This document shows, in pieces, positions 15,822 to 23,617 of a stretch of DNA of 34,086 nt. How positions within the stretch are numbered: the stretch's first letter is position 1; the number at the start of each line of letters is the position of its first letter. This DNA comes from Synechococcales cyanobacterium S06. GTDB lineage: Bacteria > Cyanobacteriota > Cyanobacteriia > Cyanobacteriales > JAABRE01. The translations under genes were made by a program, and so were the position numbers. Location: the NCBI GenBank assembly GCA_011391125.1, contig JAABRE010000051.1, forward strand, positions 1-34,086, given 5' to 3'. The notes under the pieces are model-generated. The model worked only from the letters and a program-made list of their open reading frames with translations. It was not told where the DNA came from and did no database searches.

Positions 15822-16607
15822 TTACAAATATTTCTTTTTCTTCTGATTCAAAAAAACGGCCAATCCTACTGCTATAAATATTCCCGACATGGTTGATGGT
15901 TCAGTCGTACTTTTGGCTTCCAAGGTAATTCCCGAAAGAGAAAACTCGGAGTTGGCCTGAGTCGTGTCATCCCCAAAAAACAAAGCGTTTGGAGTGTTGT
16001 AAATTGACCGAGGATTAGGAAAAACTACAAAAGCGCCCGTGTAGTCAACCAAGCTACTATTGAGTTGTTCGCTACCATCAACCAGTAACTTAAAGTTACC
16101 GGCTTGAACATCAAGACTATAGTCACGACTTTGTGTCGTCGTCAGATTTACCCCTATCCCTTGGGTAAAGTCATTTGTGGTGTCGTAATTGTAAATCCAA
16201 ACCCGATCTTCCCAGAAAGCTAACTCGAGAGATTTTGTGGGATCATTACCGATGAAGAGTAAGGAAAATCCAGCTCGATTATTGTTGCTATGATTCTCAG
16301 CAGTAATTTGTAAGTCAAGTAAATTGAGGGTGAATCCTACATTTGTATCAAAAACCTGATCAAAGCGAAAATTGCCCGCCGAAATAGTAGAATTAGACTC
16401 AGTTGATAATGAGTAAAGTCCACTACTGACTGACTGTTGAGCATATCCACTGGGGTCAACATAAGTCCAACCTTGATTATTCGGGAGAGTCCCATTTCCA
16501 GCTTGATAGAGAACTGTGGCCGCACTTGCACTACTGGACAATCCCAAAACTACGATAAAATTGATCGCAATTTGGGAAAATGTCTGATTAAGTATAGTTA
16601 AATTCAT
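15822..16607 (-). CDS. PEP-CTERM-type exported protein
   Basis: This 261-residue protein has an N-terminal signal peptide (hydrophobic NFIVVLGLSSSASA, cut near residue 29) and a C-terminal sorting signal: TTEPSTMSG, a hydrophobic stretch IFIAVGLAVFL, and a basic NQKKKKYL end. In this pathway an exosortase (EpsH) cleaves at the PEP-like motif; the usual VPEP is TTEP here. The middle is a beta-rich, Ser/Thr/Asn-rich domain (LPNNQGWTYVDPSG, ELAFWEDRVWIYNYDTTND) similar to the choice-of-anchor surface proteins. It probably ends up at the cell surface or in the matrix. No exosortase gene is in the window. Confidence 0.75.
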   Translation of the reverse strand: MNLTILNQTFSQIAINFIVVLGLSSSASAATVLYQAGNGTLPNNQGWTYVDPSGYAQQSVSSGLYSLSTESNSTISAGNFRFDQVFDTNVGFTLNLLDLQITAENHSNNNRAGFSLLFIGNDPTKSLELAFWEDRVWIYNYDTTNDFTQGIGVNLTTTQSRDYSLDVQAGNFKLLVDGSEQLNSSLVDYTGAFVVFPNPRSIYNTPNALFFGDDTTQANSEFSLSGITLEAKSTTEPSTMSGIFIAVGLAVFLNQKKKKYL

Positions 16608-16669
16608 GGTCTTTCACCGTATTTGTTAACATTTTTAGATTAATTATAATCCATATCTTAACCATTATT

Positions 16670-16699
16670 CTAGCAATTTTTAGTTTAAAAAATTGCTAG
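16670..16699. other. Hairpin CTAGCAATTTTT / AAAAATTGCTAG
   Basis: A 12-bp inverted repeat with a short AT-rich loop lies upstream of the PEP-CTERM gene, on its 5' side. The 374-bp gap 16608-16981 contains no open frame that looks like a gene. It holds this hairpin, a small GAGTAAG/CTTACTC hairpin (16814-16832), the one at 16884-16914 and the end of the tnpB element. Confidence 0.45.
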
Positions 16700-16883
16700 T
16701 GATACAGACAAAAATAAAGCTTTTAAGTTAATTATTTGGATTGTTTTTTATTGAAATTAAAGGATTAAGCTTAGATGAATTTTAACTTGTCAAAAAAAAT
16801 AGTAAAAGTCATGGAGTAAGACCACCTTACTCGCTAATTTTCCGGCCCTATCTATTAGTTAAAATCGACAATGTTTGTATGGA

Positions 16884-16914
16884 CAATAACAATTATGATT
16901 AATAATTGTTATTG
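16884..16914. terminator. Perfect 13-bp hairpin beside the tnpB element
   Basis: CAATAACAATTAT (16884-16896) and ATAATTGTTATTG (16902-16914) are exact complements with a 5-base loop. It lies about 70 bp beyond the tnpB stop in tnpB sense and could end transcription reading out of the element. It lacks a clear T tract. Confidence 0.4.
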
Positions 16915-16957
16915 GGTAATTTTTCAATATAAATTATATATATGTATATTTGAGTTC

Positions 16958-17024
16958 TCTCCGCTTTGAAAAGCGGAGATTCTAAGCGGATGTCAAAAAG
17001 CGGGTTAAAACCGCGCTTTTTGAC
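16958..17024 (-). ncRNA. Putative omega-RNA scaffold at the tnpB 3' end
   Basis: In tnpB sense, the last coding codons contain a strong hairpin (GTCAAAAAGCG at 16992-17002 with CGCTTTTTGAC at 17014-17024, extended by a GGTT/AACC inner stem). This is followed by a second hairpin ending at 16958. TnpB proteins use an RNA that overlaps the 3' end of the gene and ends in a guide taken from DNA just outside the element. The position and folds fit; expression is not shown. Confidence 0.45.
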
Positions 17025-18335
17025 GCTTGCTTTCTGTATGACTTCTTCAAATCATCGAAAATATCATACAGATGTGGAAGACTCAAAACTTCCCTACACA
17101 CCTCGGACAAATTGAAACTTGTCTGTGTGCTTACGTTTTGATTAGCTTTTCTGATAATATTTGCTGCACCGTTTAAATCCGCATTAATCAAAAAGCCATT
17201 TTGGGTTTTATATAAACCTCTTTTAATTCTTTTCCCAGAAAATTTATACTCCCGTGCAGGTTTTTCACCGCTAAATTTAGGGAGTTCATCATTATCTAAA
17301 AAGCTAGATTTTGATGTATAAGATTCTTCGGTTTCAATAAACTCAATCCCATACTCAGTACATAACTGAGCAATTCTATCTTTTAATTTAGCAGTAGGAA
17401 TTTGGACGAATTTTTGATTATTTTTAGCACCAATATTGATCCCATTTTTCTGTCCTTTATTCCAGCCAAAAATAATTGTACCGACATCATTTTTTAAGCA
17501 CCAATTAATTAGAAACCTTGTGCATTTATTAATGTTGTCTCGCATTTGTCGATTTCTTTTTTCAGTGATAGTAGCTAATTCATCACTCCAAAAACCTTGT
17601 GGTTTTCCTGTTTTTAATTTGCCAATTTGCTTGTTATACCACTGATTTTGGGATTTAACTTTTTTACCATCAATGATAAAGGTTTTACCGATATTAGAAA
17701 CACATGACAACCAATTATCTAAACCATGATCAATTCCTAGCGCTTTAGACCTATCTAAGTTAGTTTCAACATTAGGTTTTTGATACACAAATTCAGCATA
17801 AAAACAGCCATTTCTAGGGAGTATTCTTAACTCTTTAAGATTATTAAAAGCTAAATTTGTGGGCATCGGTAGATAAAAACAATCTAGTCTAAAACCTTTA
17901 GTCCTGAGCACCGCGAAGGATCACTTTAACTTTCTTGCCTAAAGGGATTCTAATTTGATTATCTACAAGCTTTAAAGCCTGTTTAGGATAAGTTATTAAA
18001 GCTAACCCCCCACTTTTCCTATAATTAGGTAGTTTTGGTTTTTTATCTAATTTTCCTTTATAAAAAAGTTTATTTAATGCTTTAAAAGAAGCAAAACTTT
18101 CAGCTACACTTCTTAAAATTTGCTGTGCAGCTTGAGAATAAAGAAACTGAAAATGAAGGTTTTGTTTGAGATTTTTTTCTAAATCATATTTCCCTACAAT
18201 ATAATTAGCCTTGAAATCAAGTTGACGAGCTAGATAAATCCCACAATTCGTGAGACTATTAGCCTCGGTACACAGATAATCAAGAAATGGCAGTATTTCT
18301 TGATTAGAAATTAAATTTTGCTGGCAAGCGTACAT
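16982..18335 (-). pseudogene. tnpB: TnpB (IS605 OrfB) with a frameshift
   Basis: Two frames make up one TnpB. The N-terminal 145 residues (18335-17898) run from MYACQQNLISNQEILPFLDY to IPLGKKVKVIL. The C-terminal 309 (17911-16982) run from LDCFYLPMPTNL to the end. They overlap by 14 bases near 17905, so one frameshift separates them. RuvC motif I is LGIDHGLDNWL (D61 of the second frame) and motif III is INADLNGAANII (D245). The place of motif II reads IIFGWNKGQK, with no Glu, and the usual four-Cys zinc ribbon is absent after TEESYTSKSSF; this fits a known cyanobacterial subgroup. There is no slippery run at the junction, so programmed frameshifting is unlikely and the protein is probably inactive. 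Confidence 0.85.
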
Positions 18336-18434
18336 AGCTTTAAAATTAATTTAGTTATATTATTCTAGCTTTTGCTAGTTTTTTTATTTTAATTATAAAT
18401 TTAACCATTGTCAAGTTGTTAAATAAAGATACGG

Positions 18435-18483
18435 GGGACTAAAGTCCCAGTTCGCTCGACTCACCTCGCCTTAAAAGGCGAGG
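18435..18483. repeat. Left-end hairpins of the tnpB element
   Basis: GGGACTAAAGTCCC (18435-18448) and CCTCGCCTT/AAGGCGAGG (18464-18483, 2-base loop) lie upstream of tnpB and end where the transglutaminase reading frame begins. A further small hairpin CTAGC/GCTAG lies near 18364-18377. Confidence 0.5.
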
Positions 18484-19002
18484 CTTTTCTCGCTCACAGT
18501 ATTTTCTGTAACACAATTAGCTCAGGAAATTTACCATGAAACTGATGGTGAAATTAGCTCTTTTCTTTTTACTTTAAATCAGAAAATCTATCAACATTGC
18601 CAATATATTACCAGAGAATCTGGCGCTCCTTGGCCAGCTGGTCTAACATGGTTCAAAAAACAAGGCTCTTGTCGCGATTTCGTCGTTTTATTTATGGAAG
18701 TCTGTCGGGTGATGGGGTTGGCCACCCGTTTCGTCAGTGGTTATCAGGAAGGAGACCCTGATCAAACTGAACATGACCTCCATGCTTGGGTTGAAGTTTA
18801 CCTGCCGGGTGGTGGCTGGCGCAGTTATGACCCAACCCACGGCCTCGCAGTGGGCGATCGCCACGTGGCCATTGTCGCCAGCCCCAATCCAAGTTACACA
18901 ACCCCCGTTTTTGGTGCAGTTTCCCCCGTCACCCATCCTTGTCAAGGTGGTTTCCCCGTTCAATCCCAATTACAAGTTGACCTATCTTTGAAAGTAGGCT
19001 GA
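18475..19002 (+). pseudogene. Transglutaminase-family protein, 5' half missing
   Basis: A frame open from the element hairpin reads SVTQLAQEIYHETDGEISSFL, then WFKKQGSCRDFVVLFMEVCR, RFVSGYQEGDPDQ, DLHAWVEVYLP and RSYDPTHGLAVGDRHVAIV, ending LSLKVG. This is the C-terminal 160-170 residues of the roughly 280-residue bacterial transglutaminase-like (COG1305) proteins. The catalytic triad is all here: Cys in GSCRDF, His in DLHAW, Asp in SYDPTHG. The N-terminal beta domain is missing, and DNA on the other side of the tnpB element (before 16950) shows no trace of it, so the loss is more than a simple insertion. The first good ATG is at 18694, downstream of the Cys codon, so an active product from it is not possible. 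Confidence 0.8.
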
Positions 19003-19053
19003 TACACATTCTTGAGAATTTGTCAATAGTTTGTTACAAAACTTAATATACTC

Positions 19054-19086
19054 AGAAAACCGAAATCTTGAAGATTTCGGTTTTCT
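19054..19086 (+). terminator. Strong terminator-like hairpin after the transglutaminase remnant
   Basis: AGAAAACCGAAATCTT (19054-19069) and AAGATTTCGGTTTTCT (19071-19086) form a stem of about 14-16 pairs. The flanks are AT-rich and works for either strand. The rest of the 19003-19437 gap is non-coding and holds the leader of the SLH gene. Confidence 0.65.
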
Positions 19087-19339
19087 CCTATTTAATAGTT
19101 TATCAACAATAGACCTCAATATTTTTGCTTATTGAAAATAAGTACGGAAAGTGGGATTATTAACGATTTTAAAACACGGACAAATATAAAGCTTGAAATC
19201 TTTAGATTGCAAGAGTTTGATGTAAATACTTTACCTTGTTTTAGGTATCTTGGTTATTCCCATATATCTTCAAAGTAGGGAAGCTCTAACCATTATATAG
19301 CAACGGTTCTACTACCATTGTCGCCCCAAAGACAGAATT

Positions 19340-19385
19340 ATTGCTAAATATTATTAATAATAATTTAATAAGAATATTTAGCAAT
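19340..19385. promoter_or_regulatory. 13-bp inverted repeat in the SLH gene leader
   Basis: ATTGCTAAATATT (19340-19352) and AATATTTAGCAAT (19373-19385) are exact complements around a 20-base AT loop, about 52 bp before the SLH start codon. The right arm and following bases are partly kept in the decayed copy at about 20770. It may be a leader stem-loop or a protein site. Confidence 0.4.
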
Positions 19386-19437
19386 TAGAGTTAGAATAGA
19401 ACTAAGCATAAAGATAAGAAAACAAACATAAAAAATC

Positions 19438-20691
19438 ATGATAAAACTTAATATATCTAAAGCAACAACCGCTTTGTTACTAAGCTTAACGGTCGGATCA
19501 GGAGTGGGTTTACCTTTGTGTGCATCTCTACTCAATCCGACTCCAGTTGTGGCTCAATCATCTCGATTTGCTGATGTTTCAGCGAATTATTGGGCCGTAA
19601 ACTTTATTAATGAGTTAGTCTCAAGAGGGGTTATTGCTGGGTTTCCTGACGGTTCATTTAAGCCGGATGCTTCTGTAACTAGATCACAGTTTGCTGCGAT
19701 GATACAAAAAGCGTTACCAAAAGAGAACATTCGAAGTCAAATCACATTTAAAGATGTATCTGCCAATTATTGGGCATCCACTGCAATTGAGAATAGCTAT
19801 AAAATGGGTTTTTTGTCCGGTTATCCTGACCAAGTTTTTCGTCCTGAGCAAAATATTCCCCGTGAGCAAGTATTAGTAGCTTTAGCAAATGGTTTAAATT
19901 ACACGGCTAATAATAATGTGAATACAATTCTTGGTTATTACAACGATTCTGGCAGTATTTCTGACTTTGCTCGTGCTCCCATTGCAGCAGCCACAGAACA
20001 AAAAATGGTTGTTAATTATCCTACTTTAAAACAATTGAATCCGAATCGTAATGCTACTCGTGCAGAGGTGGCCGCTTTTATTTATCAAGCTTTAGTTGCT
20101 CAAGGTCAAGTACAGGCGATGAATTCTGAATATATTGTCACACAACAAGCCGTTGCGACGGATTATCGTATTACAACTGGTACGATAATTCCGGTTACTT
20201 ATAAAGCCGAAAAAATCTTATTAACTAAGGACGAAACTGTTCCTGTCACTTTAATTGTTGCTTCGGACTTAGCCAACAGTAACGGGTTTATTTTAATTCC
20301 TAAAGGTAGCGAGGTAACGGGTGAATTTCGTCCTTCGGGTAATGGCACACAATTTGTTGCTCAACAGTTAAAGTTGGTTGATGGTCGTACCTATACTTTA
20401 AAGGCGACTTCTCAAGTTGTCACGGAAACAGAAACAGTTAATAAAAGTACGAATCTGGGTACTTTTTTGAAAAATGCCGCCGTGGGTGCTGGTGCTGCTG
20501 CCGCTATTTCCGCCGTTACGGGTGATCGGGCGATCGCCACTGAAGAGTTATTAATTGGTGCAGGAGCGGGACTTATAGCTACTCTTATTCCTCAATTTTT
20601 AGGAAAAAATAAGATTGATTTATTAGTGGTTAAACCAGAAGCTAATCTTAATTTAACTTTGAATAGTGATCTCTTATTTAGAGCCTATTGA
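19438..20691 (+). CDS. SLH-domain surface protein
   Basis: This 417-residue exported protein has a signal peptide (ATTALLLSLTVGSGVGLPLCASLLNPTPVVAQ, cut near residue 40). Three S-layer-homology repeats follow: FADVSANYWAVNFINELVSRG with GFPDGSFKPDASVTRSQFA, FKDVSANYWASTAIENSYKMG with GYPDQVFRPEQNIPREQ, and a weaker YYNDSGSISDFARAPIAAATEQ with NPNRNATRAEVAAFIYQAL. SLH domains bind peptidoglycan-linked polymers. The C-terminal half (IIPVTYKAEKILLTKDETVP, LIPKGSEVTGEFRPSG) is a beta domain seen in other cyanobacterial SLH proteins. A Gly/Ala-rich hydrophobic segment (AAVGAGAAAAISAVTG, then LLIGAGAGLIATLIPQFLG) could insert in a membrane. Three adjacent sequence elements upstream are duplicated downstream of the gene. 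Confidence 0.85.
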   Translation: MIKLNISKATTALLLSLTVGSGVGLPLCASLLNPTPVVAQSSRFADVSANYWAVNFINELVSRGVIAGFPDGSFKPDASVTRSQFAAMIQKALPKENIRSQITFKDVSANYWASTAIENSYKMGFLSGYPDQVFRPEQNIPREQVLVALANGLNYTANNNVNTILGYYNDSGSISDFARAPIAAATEQKMVVNYPTLKQLNPNRNATRAEVAAFIYQALVAQGQVQAMNSEYIVTQQAVATDYRITTGTIIPVTYKAEKILLTKDETVPVTLIVASDLANSNGFILIPKGSEVTGEFRPSGNGTQFVAQQLKLVDGRTYTLKATSQVVTETETVNKSTNLGTFLKNAAVGAGAAAAISAVTGDRAIATEELLIGAGAGLIATLIPQFLGKNKIDLLVVKPEANLNLTLNSDLLFRAY

Positions 20692-20828
20692 TCAAGCGAC
20701 CCGGCAATGAGTCTGTTCTGATCAAATAATTTGTCTAGTCAAAGAATTTTTAATAAAGTTTTAATAGGAATATTTGGCGATTAGCCTTAACAATTAAGGA
20801 TAAATATTTGAAAACAAACAGAAAAATC

Positions 20829-20957
20829 ATGGCTAAATTAAAGCCATCTAAAGCAACAACCTCTTGGTTACTAAGTTTAAATCACGAATTTCAACATTAT
20901 CCGAACAAGGGCTTCCTGGCAGATATTTTCGCCATAAGTCCTGATATAAGTCAATAA
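20829..20957 (+). pseudogene. Decayed copy of the SLH gene leader and signal peptide
   Basis: The start reads MAKLKPSKATTSWLLSL, matching MIKLNISKATTALLLSL of the SLH gene, after which similarity stops and a TAA is reached at 20955. The preceding 60-80 bp also match the SLH leader (AATATTTGGCGATTAG here, AATATTTAGCAATTAG there, and AAAACAAACA before AAAATCATG in both). This is a remnant of a tandem SLH paralog whose body has been lost. The gap 20692-20985 holds nothing else that I can support. Confidence 0.7.
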
Positions 20958-20985
20958 ATTCAGTAAGGAGCGCAACTTTTAAATT

Positions 20986-21372
20986 ATGAAATTAATTCAA
21001 ACAATTTTTGTTTTAACCTCTATTCTTCTAGTCAGTCAAGCTAGGCCGATTAAGGCACAGTCAATGAACGAGTGTATGGTTCAAGCTAGACGAAACAGCA
21101 ATTCATTTTCTGAGTTGATCAAGCTAGGTCGGGCTCAAAACTTAGCCCGTCAGACAGCAGAAGTAACCAATGGGGGACTGGGAAAATATCGACCGGATTC
21201 ATCCATGTATGGTCCAATGGATGGAACGCCATGTACAGTAAATGGTGACGATATCTGGACTTTCACTTTCAAAGGTACTACTCCTAGTTCAGATGTTTCT
21301 TTTGTTGAGACAGTAGTGATGGTTAACCATCAAACTTGGGAAATAATGGTTGATAATACTCGTCTCTATTAA
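20986..21372 (+). CDS. Small secreted protein of unknown function
   Basis: This 128-residue protein has a clear Sec signal peptide (KLIQTIFVLTSILLVSQARPIKAQ, cut after about residue 25). The mature part includes MNECMVQARRNSNSFSELIKLGRAQNLARQ and ends in a beta-rich section (DDIWTFTFKGTTPSSDVSFVETVVMVNHQTWEIMVDNTRLY). Two Cys (near residues 30 and 84) could pair. AAGGAG about 15 bases before the ATG supports the start. I do not recognise the family. Confidence 0.65.
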   Translation: MKLIQTIFVLTSILLVSQARPIKAQSMNECMVQARRNSNSFSELIKLGRAQNLARQTAEVTNGGLGKYRPDSSMYGPMDGTPCTVNGDDIWTFTFKGTTPSSDVSFVETVVMVNHQTWEIMVDNTRLY

Positions 21373-21541
21373 GGGAATGTCGCTTATTGGGACAATTAGG
21401 AAACCCATTTGGCATCTTTTCACAAAGGTTGACAAGGTAACTTGAGTTTGATTTAAAATTTAGGGTGTAATCCAATTTTAATCAAGATTATACTCTTTTA
21501 ATTTTTTGATATATAATTCTAAGGCAACTTTTTTTGAGTTT

Positions 21542-21790
21542 TATAGTAATTCCAAATAAAAATTAAACAAAAGTTTTTAGTTTGTTGTTGGACTTTAGTC
21601 CTAAGAAGCGCTAAAGCGCAACTACGAACCTATTTTTCAACTGTTTTAATCTTAATTGAAATTACTATAATTCCAAATAAAAATTAAACAAAAGTTTTAA
21701 GTTTGTTGTTGGACTTTAGTCCTAAGAAGCGCTAAAGCGCAACTACGAACCTATTTTTCAACTGTTTTAATCTTAATTGGAATTACTATA
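21542..21790. mobile_element. Two tandem MITEs related to the IS630 element
   Basis: Two units of about 125 bp repeat with a period of 121 bp. The first begins TATAGTAATTCCAAATAA and ends TTGAAATTACTATA; the second ends TTGGAATTACTATA. The first 18 bases are the exact reverse complement of the IS630 right end at 328-345. Inside each unit are the palindromes GGACTTTAGTCC and GCGCTAAAGCGC and no coding frame. At the junction the second copy lacks the first bases of its left end (ACTATAATTCC), so the array probably arose by duplication rather than by two insertions. Confidence 0.8.
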
Positions 21791-22037
21791 ACTGGTAACT
21801 GAAATGACCAAATATAAAAAAAATATTAAACTTAAGGACTCGTTATTAAAAAATAGTTTTTTTTGAGAAAAAGCTTATCATAATTAGGGTTTACGGAAAA
21901 AAGCTGAAAGCTATGTAGATCAAGACTTTTAAGTTGGTGGGACTTGAATTAAGTGCAAGGATTTCAACAAATAATAGTAAAAAACCTTACATTTACTGGG
22001 ATTAATCAAGATTTTTGCTCGTCAAAAGACGCGGTCA

Positions 22038-22076
22038 AACTATCAACTATCAACTATCAACTATCAACTATCAACT
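22038..22076 (+). repeat. Heptamer tandem repeat (AACTATC)
   Basis: AACTATC is repeated about 5.5 times. Heptameric short tandem repeats (STRR) are a known feature of cyanobacterial intergenic DNA. The stretch 21791-22178 otherwise shows no gene apart from the possible fragment that directly follows. Confidence 0.8.
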
Positions 22077-22166
22077 CGCCCTCACCAGCCATTTATTCAG
22101 CAAACCCTAATTAATTTTGAGCCTCTTTCTTTCTCTCAAACTCAGGTTATTTCTGATGTCAAATAG
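22077..22166 (+). pseudogene. Possible 3' remnant of an unknown gene
   Basis: Directly after the heptamer array one frame reads RPHQPFIQQTLINFEPLSF and then SQTQVISDVK before a TAG at 22164. The composition looks protein-like, but it is short and I match it to no family. Confidence 0.15.
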
Positions 22167-22178
22167 TTTGTTTAAATA

Positions 22179-23405
22179 TTAATAATTGTTAATTGTTAAA
22201 CGCCATATTTTTAAAGGTTCTGCTTTACCTTTGACTGAAATTGACTCGCAACTTTCCACCTTGATTTCATCTTTTAAAGCTTGATAAACCGTATCAGAAA
22301 TGGTGATTTTACCACTGGGAGTCGAACTTTCAAGACGTTTTGCCGTATTCACCACATCACCAATTACTGTATAAGTGCGGACTTGGTCACTGCCGAATAA
22401 ACCTTCCACTACACTCCCCCAATGGATTCCGCAACCTGCTCCTAAGCCATATTTTGCCAATATATTTGAAGCTTCATGCTGCATACCTTGGGCAGCTTTG
22501 ACCGCCAATTCAGGAGTCGAATAAATTGCCATAATTTCATCGGCCGTTAAAGTAATTCTCAAAGGCTGATTTAATGCGGCAATTGGTTCAACAGCTTGGT
22601 AGTAAATATTAAGCAATTTAGCCACTTGTTCGGGGGTTGTTCGTTCACACCAAGCAGTAAAACCACGAATATCCATAAAAACAATGGCTCGATTTTGACG
22701 GTGAAACTCTAAATTTTGAGGATTAGTCATGGCCATATTTACAGCATGAGAACCCATTCCCCAATTCGCAAAATCCTGTAAAATTTTAGCAGTTTGTTGT
22801 AATTTTTCCCTTTGAGTTGTCACTTGTAAAGTTTGTAATCCCACACATAAAGCAACTAAAAATAAGCTAGAAATTAAAAATTTATCTTCTACTGATAAAG
22901 AAAAGAAAGACCAACTTTCCTGATCAAAATGCCAGGTTAAAGTCATATATAAAGCAATTAACATTGTCATACGAATTACACTTTCTAGGGGAATAATCCA
23001 ATTTTTAGTTTTAGTTGCCCAATGAAAACGAGTCCCTTGTAAAATAGCAATTAAGAAAGAAAATGTCCAGAGAATACCATGATTATATTCATCAAAAAAC
23101 TCTAATCCATCCAAGGGTAAATCAGTAATTGTATATAAAGAACAACCAATTAAATTGCCCCAAAAACGATTAGCTTGAGGACGCGATAAATACCAACATT
23201 GGATTAACATTGCCATTAGAATAAGGTAATGTGAGGGTTGAATTACATATTTAAACCATCCTCCTAACGCAATTTCACTGAGGGAATTTAACATTAAAAA
23301 ATGACCACTATTTGTCAGTAATTCACTTATAAATGCACTATAACGAGTTCCTTGAACTCTTGATTCTAGATCATTTTTTTGCTGAAATAATGAAAATTTA
23401 AACAT
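22179..23405 (-). CDS. Membrane class III nucleotide cyclase
   Basis: This 408-residue protein has about five or six membrane helices in residues 30-195, a coiled linker (residues 196-215, VTTQREKLQQTAKILQDFA) and a C-terminal class III cyclase domain from about 238. Metal-binding Asp are D245 (FMDIRGFT) and D289 (TADEIMAIY). The transition-state pair is N353 and R357 in VIGDVVNTAKRLES. At one substrate-selecting position Thr344 (VRTYTVIGD) replaces the common Asp, as in class IIIb cyclases. The usual Lys four residues before D289 is Thr285, so whether it makes cAMP, or is active at all, is open. It is divergent from the AEC transporter gene. Cyclic AMP controls motility and light responses in related species; any such role here is inference. 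Confidence 0.85.
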   Translation of the reverse strand: MFKFSLFQQKNDLESRVQGTRYSAFISELLTNSGHFLMLNSLSEIALGGWFKYVIQPSHYLILMAMLIQCWYLSRPQANRFWGNLIGCSLYTITDLPLDGLEFFDEYNHGILWTFSFLIAILQGTRFHWATKTKNWIIPLESVIRMTMLIALYMTLTWHFDQESWSFFSLSVEDKFLISSLFLVALCVGLQTLQVTTQREKLQQTAKILQDFANWGMGSHAVNMAMTNPQNLEFHRQNRAIVFMDIRGFTAWCERTTPEQVAKLLNIYYQAVEPIAALNQPLRITLTADEIMAIYSTPELAVKAAQGMQHEASNILAKYGLGAGCGIHWGSVVEGLFGSDQVRTYTVIGDVVNTAKRLESSTPSGKITISDTVYQALKDEIKVESCESISVKGKAEPLKIWRLTINNY

Positions 23406-23617
23406 TACTTTTTGTCTCTCTTACTTGTCAAGTTCATGTTTACAAAACTGAATATTTGTCAAAAAAACTGCTGTGAAATAGCAATGCTCGGCCTTGAATA
23501 GCCGTAATAATTTCAAATTAAAGCTAACAAGATTTAAAGTTGTTTTTGCTTCGTAAAAACCTCTATGTTTTCATTCTATCACAATCGTTAAAAACACGCA
23601 AATTCCTAGCTTAATGC

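Larger units (their letters stand above)
16950..18490 (-). mobile_element. IS200/IS605-type element with tnpB only
   Basis: The element consists of a frameshifted tnpB flanked by hairpins: TCTCCGCTTT/AAAGCGGAGA (16958-16979) at the tnpB 3' side, and CCTCGCCTT/AAGGCGAGG (18464-18483) plus GGGACTAAAGTCCC (18435-18448) at the 5' side. Such subterminal hairpins, without terminal inverted repeats or a target duplication, are typical of IS200/IS605. No tnpA is present, so any movement would need a TnpA from elsewhere. The exact ends are uncertain by tens of bases. It abuts a transglutaminase gene lacking its 5' half. Confidence 0.7.

Noticed and set aside
17898-17911. Programmed frameshift in tnpB
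   Set aside because: There is no slippery run or downstream pseudoknot at the junction; an ordinary frameshift mutation explains it better.
18440-18480. tRNA or riboswitch-like fold
   Set aside because: The hairpins are explained as subterminal structures of the tnpB element, and no tRNA T-loop consensus is present.
20878-20985. A minus-strand frame reading LTEFIDLYQDLWRKYLPGS
   Set aside because: It looks protein-like but is short, has no start signal, runs into the decayed SLH leader and matches no family I know.
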